Source of the DNA: Monocercomonoides exilis
Taxonomy: Eukaryota; Preaxostyla; Oxymonadida; Polymastigidae
Assembly: GCA_001643675.2 (NCBI GenBank)
Contig: LSRY02000058.1
Location: 433,501 to 497,500, forward strand
Reading direction: 5' to 3'
Length of the DNA stretch: 64,000 nucleotides
The notes below the pieces were generated by a model. That model searched no databases, was not told the origin of the DNA, and saw only the letters and a list, made by a program, of their open reading frames with translations. The position numbers and the translations under genes are program-made. Shown in pieces: positions 59,501-64,000 of the stretch. Position 1 is the stretch's first letter. Every line of letters begins with the position of its first letter.

Positions 59501-62500
59501 ATGAATTACAAAGGTTTGTTTTTTTTCATTCATCAAATTTATTTTACAAATCTTATATTCATTTATTTTAAAAGATAAATTCAATAAAAGCTTCGAACGG
59601 AAAAAGAAAGAAGAATCATTGAAAATAAGCAAGCATGCCATCCTTTCCCCATCGCAGCCCGGCTTTTTCTCTCCTCCTTCTTCGTATCTCGTCACTCCGC
59701 CTTCTTCTCCTGCTCAAATTATGCCTCCGCTTTCTCCTCTCCGCTTTTCCGAAACTTCCCAATCCAATATTTATGACAATGTGACTTCAACTCCTCATTT
59801 ATCAACTTCAATGTATCCTTCTCGATCAAACACTCCTTTTCCTTCTCCAATTTCTTCGAAAAACAGAGAAAAAGAGAAAAATGGAGATGATGTTCCATCT
59901 TTGACAGAGTGGTTATTTCGTTTAACGAAAGAACCAAATTGTCCAAAAATTGACTATTATTCGTCAATCTTCAAATCGCTCCCTCCTCAACCTTCGCTCG
60001 ATTCAATACGTGAGTTTTATCACGTTTCCATCTATCCCCGTCCTCTGTATATTTCAAAAAGTGAGGATTTGGATCAACTTTGTCTTGAAAATCTTCAAAA
60101 ACAGGAAGAATTGGAGGATGAAAATGCTTGTTCTAATATGGAGGAGCAAAATTTTATTGACAAATCTTCAAAATCAAATAATGACCAACAAGAATGCACG
60201 GAAGGAGCAAATGAGGAAAGAAATTTTGAGGAGGAGCACTTATTTCATGATGGAACAACTATTCAACTCACATCTGCCAGTGTAAGTTCAACAGATTTTT
60301 GTGAAAGAATGAAGGAGTTTGTCAATACAAAGAAAACAGAAACATCACACGAAATTGAAATGGAGGAGGAATTATCTGGAGGAGCTTTGAATGATACAGT
60401 GGTTGGAGCAACAAACATTTCATCAACGAAAATGAAAAGAGGAAGACCAAGAATAAGAATTGCTGCAAACAAAAAATGCAACACAACATCTGCTCGCAAT
60501 GAAATAGATTGTTCATTTGCAAATAAAAATGATAAACATCAAATGGAGAAGCAGATTGAAGGTGTTGATTGCATTTCAAATGAAGCAGAATGTGTGAACC
60601 ATCAAGAAGAAAGTTCGTTCGGTTCATTTACCAAACATCAAAACCTGACACACAAAAAGTGCAAAAAAAGAAAGAAAAGAAAAGCCAGAACAGGCTCAAA
60701 AAGCTCGACAGAAAATGAGGAGGAGAATATGTTTGAAAGTTCAAATGAATTTTCTTCCACTGGATCTCTTCGCATTCTCCCGAAAAGGGTTAGCAAAAAA
60801 GCTTGCTTGGAAAAAATCAAAAGCATTTCGTTGGCAGAAAGGAGAAAGATTGTGAAGATGAATGATGGTGAGAGAAATGATGATAATTCTTTTTTTCAAC
60901 ATTCCTGTAATGAAAATGTTCATTGTGCTGGTTTGACGAATTCGCTCGAATTGAATGATGGATCTACATCAAGAACATTTAAAATAAGATCAAGAAGGAG
61001 TAATGAAAAGAAAGAGAAAAAGAAATTGAGTGATCGGAATGATTATGTTCAGCATTCAAAAGTTGGTCGTCCGAAAATGAAGAGGAAGTCAGTGTTGATG
61101 ACAGAGGAAAACAAGCAACTCATTCATCAGAATTTTGAAGCTATTAAAGCAGAGAACAGAACATCTAAAGAGTCAATCTTATTCGATGACAAAACGAAAG
61201 AACCATTAACGAATATGGATATTTATGGAGTTTCAGGAGATGTATTGAGGCCTTTAAATTTACACACACCAGCTTGTGAAAATCCTGTAGACACTTCACC
61301 AAGAAGTGGTTACCAAACACCTTCAAAATTTTCTGTTGCGCTGCGAACATTTAGCAAAGAAACATTTGAGCCTTATCTGAAAACAGGCCTACCAATTAGT
61401 AAGGATAAGAAAAAAACACATGCTTGGGTTTATGCAATGTTTGTTTCCTTCTGCAGAAAATTCAAACATGAGCCTTGGCCACTCAACATGGATGCAGTGT
61501 ATGGATTTATCAAACTGTTAGGAGCTGCAGTTGGATATTCAATAAAAAGTTTGAGAGACTCAGTTCTTCCATCATTGTATTATATTTCATGGTATAGAAC
61601 TAAAGAAATTGTTACACAAGAAGTAAGAAAGATGGCATTGTTGGCAATAGCGGAAATTCAATTTCAAAGAGATCAGTTGTTTGACAATGATGAATTGGAG
61701 GAGTTTCAATGTGTCACAAAACATAAAGAACCTCTTATTGTTCGGGACTTGGATAGAATCCTTTCTTGCATTCCAGATTGGAATGTGGAAAAGCCGAGAG
61801 AGGCTTCTCTGTTTCTTTTTGCTCTCGCAACGGGAGCAAGAAGTTTGACATGCTCCAGAATTCGTCTGAGAGATATAGTGAGAGTGTTTTCAAAAGGAGG
61901 TTCGTCATTTGTCAAGGTCACAATCAATTTGGCATGTGGTAAGGGCATTAGGAACGATGATCACTGTGTCACGGTTGAAGGTGACATCAAAGAAAAGAAC
62001 AATCTGAACGTGATATGGTGGTTGGAGGAGTATTTGGTAATCCAATATGGATTAACATTAACTACATTCGACACTTGGAATTTGGGTGAACTGGGATCTC
62101 ATTTCCTTTGGGGAATGAGGAAAGGTGCAATGAGGGCTCGTTTGCAAAAGCGAGCGAAGCAAGCGGGCTACCCTGAACAGATGTTCGGATTTCATTCTTT
62201 TCGTTCCGGGTTCATCTGTTCAGCACTGTTGAAGATCGAAAACAACCCAGAGTTGAAAGAGAATGTTCTGGAGACTGCAGCGTACATTGCCAACTGGAAA
62301 CTTGGTTCACCTGTGGAAATGCAATATGTTGACAGAACGACTCGAGGTACTATCGTGGCAAACAGATTGAACTTCCCAAGAGAAGTTCTTGAGGAGGATG
62401 TTGTGTTCAGCGCTGATCTGTCAGACCCTTCAGTGTTTCATAATATTGTCATTGGTGAAAGTGAGTGGAAAAGGGACTCAATAATAGACACATTCAACTT

Positions 62501-63122
62501 TTTTGTTCGGGAGGTTGTCAAATGTGCATGCAGAAAGTTTCACTATCCATACGTTCACTGCATCAAGTTGTGTCGAATGGCTGCTGTGAGGTATCTGAAA
62601 CTGTTCAACAAAGAAGCAAGGATGTCAGAAAAGTGGGTGCAGAAATCGAAGGAGTTGGTGTTGGAACAACTGAAGCGGAAAGGAGGTGATATCGTTTCAA
62701 TCGGTACTGAATGTTTGTCAACGATAAAGGAATATCTCGATGGTACTGTGAAGTTGGAAGTGACTGGTAAGGAAATCAGAAAGAAAATCAGAGAAAGAAG
62801 AGAATGGAATTTCATCACAAACAATCCATCAAGAATGAGATGGTCTGCGAAAGAAACAGAGACTCTGGAATCGATGGTGCTCGATGATTGCGACTTTGAA
62901 AAGATCAGCGAAGTTCTTCCACATAGATCTGCAAATGCATGTCGTGACAGAATAAGAAACATAATCAAGAAGCAGAAAAGGCTCAATTTGTTACGGGAAA
63001 GTGGAGCGAATCAAACTCAAAGTGTTGAGGATGATGCTGAAGAAGAAGGAGATAATTTTTATGAAGCATTTTCAGATGAAAGTGATGGAGATCACGTCAA
63101 ACCAAACGGTGATGAATACTAA
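59501..63122 (+). CDS. Crypton-like tyrosine recombinase with AT-hooks and Myb/SANT domain, two exons
   Basis: Exon 1 is 13 bases (59501-59513, ATG AAT TAC AAA G), the intron 59514-59574 (GTTTGT...AAAAG), exon 2 59575-63122, giving 1,186 residues. This splice supplies the ATG that the long frame lacks. The long N-terminal region is Ser/Glu-rich and holds two AT-hook-like motifs, KRGRPRIR (about 292) and VGRPKMKRK (about 500). The recombinase core (about 640-930) has TGARSLT (Arg760), FHSFRSGF (His878, Arg881), a Trp in ANW at the His/Trp position and QYVDRTT with Tyr922. The C-terminus carries a Myb/SANT domain (about 1090-1138, MRWSAKETETLESM...RSANACRDRIRNI) and an acidic end. AT-hooks and SANT suggest DNA targeting. 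It may be an active transposon or a domesticated host gene; I see no clear element boundaries. Confidence 0.88.
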
Positions 63123-64000
63123 ATGTTTCAGTTATTTTCGTTTGAATTCATTATGTCTGAAACATTGAACATTCCTGTTGAAGGCTATCAAATGTTATTT
63201 TTTCAAGAATAACATCTGTCATTTACGCAAGAGTCGAAAAAGTCTGTCAAGTATTTTTTCTTTTGCATTCGACTATAAACAACTGTCATTTAATCACTCA
63301 TTTTTGACATTTTCATTGTTAAATTGGTTTTAATATATTCATTATCTTTTAATTTAATCGTTTATTGACTTTTTATTCAGGGTTTTTGTATTGTTCACTT
63401 GAAACAGGTTAAATTGGTTTTCAATTCAAAAATTAAGAATAATGATATATATTTCTAACTTTTTCACATTCCAAAAGTGAAATGAAACGAAATGGAGTGT
63501 TTTATATTTGTGAAATGGAAAATCTGTAACGTAAATGAAACTCTGAAACGAATAACTGAATATAAATCATTATATGTATTTTATGAATTATCATGGTAAA
63601 ATAACTTTGTTTTCGAAAGCGAGGAGAAGTGTTGTTTATGAGTTGATATTCTTTAAGTACAAAAGATTCTGGAACATAATGATGAAACCTGTTATCTCCA
63701 CAACAAAGAATGAAAAATTCAGAAAAAAGTCAATTAGTGAGTTGAATTTCAAAATTTAGAACATCACAATGCGTAAAATGTTGTTCCATGACTTTAGGAA
63801 TGCATGTTTCATTCATGATTTCTTTTTGAATAATTCAGAAATCGGAAAATGAATTGAGAAAAATCATCAGTATCCTGCAGTTAAAACAAATTTACAAACA
63901 TCATGAACGTAAAGAAAAATATTTCTAAAATTAAAATCCATAACAAATGAAAATGTATTGATTGAATTCGTTGAAAAACTCTCTTTTCACATTTTCAATT
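63123..64000. other. AT-rich region to the right edge
   Basis: 878 bases after the second recombinase gene; one 61-codon frame (63574-63759) has no recognisable motif. Nothing supported. Confidence 0.45.

Overview
The window looks like nuclear DNA of a gut-dwelling or free-living protist, AT-rich, with short GT-AG introns (roughly 40-155 bases). Long reading frames of up to 2,965 codons without internal stops indicate the standard genetic code. Intron-bearing housekeeping genes, giant beta-helix-type surface proteins with cytoplasmic signalling tails, and DIRS, Merlin, hAT and tyrosine-recombinase elements together best fit a metamonad, perhaps an oxymonad with standard code (Monocercomonoides/Blattamonas-like). 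That placement is an inference from style and was not tested by a search.

Layout. 1-5.2 kb: a decayed DIRS-type retroelement (reverse transcriptase, RNase H, tyrosine recombinase, inverted repeats at its end), cut by the left edge of the window. 6.5-15.4 kb (minus): a 2,965-residue surface protein. 15.4-17.6 kb: AT-rich spacer. 17.9-35.7 kb: a dense housekeeping block containing calreticulin, ribosomal protein eL29, coronin, an eight-exon DCN1-like neddylation factor, a large TOG/HEAT microtubule protein (minus) whose reading frame may continue into downstream exons, ribulose-phosphate 3-epimerase (three exons) and an SR-protein kinase (minus, four exons). 36-38.9 kb: a transposon cluster with a perfect 355-base inverted repeat, a hAT transposase fragment, and a Merlin (IS1016-type) transposon inserted into the end of the hAT gene with an 8-base target duplication. 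39.6-41.9 kb: broken coding remnants. 42-46.7 kb: gene-poor DNA with microsatellites. 46.75-53.6 kb (plus): a second surface protein, paralogous to the first but with a kinase-like cytoplasmic tail. 56-63.1 kb: two spliced genes for eukaryotic tyrosine recombinases (Crypton-like), one with AT-hooks and a Myb/SANT domain, the other truncated in that domain.

The points most worth a second look are the pair of intron-containing tyrosine recombinase genes with a catalytic-domain plus SANT architecture, the nested Merlin-in-hAT insertion, the perfect long palindrome, and the two giant surface proteins that share an ectodomain but carry different cytoplasmic modules. Many stop codons in the dead elements are explained by C:G to T:A transitions.
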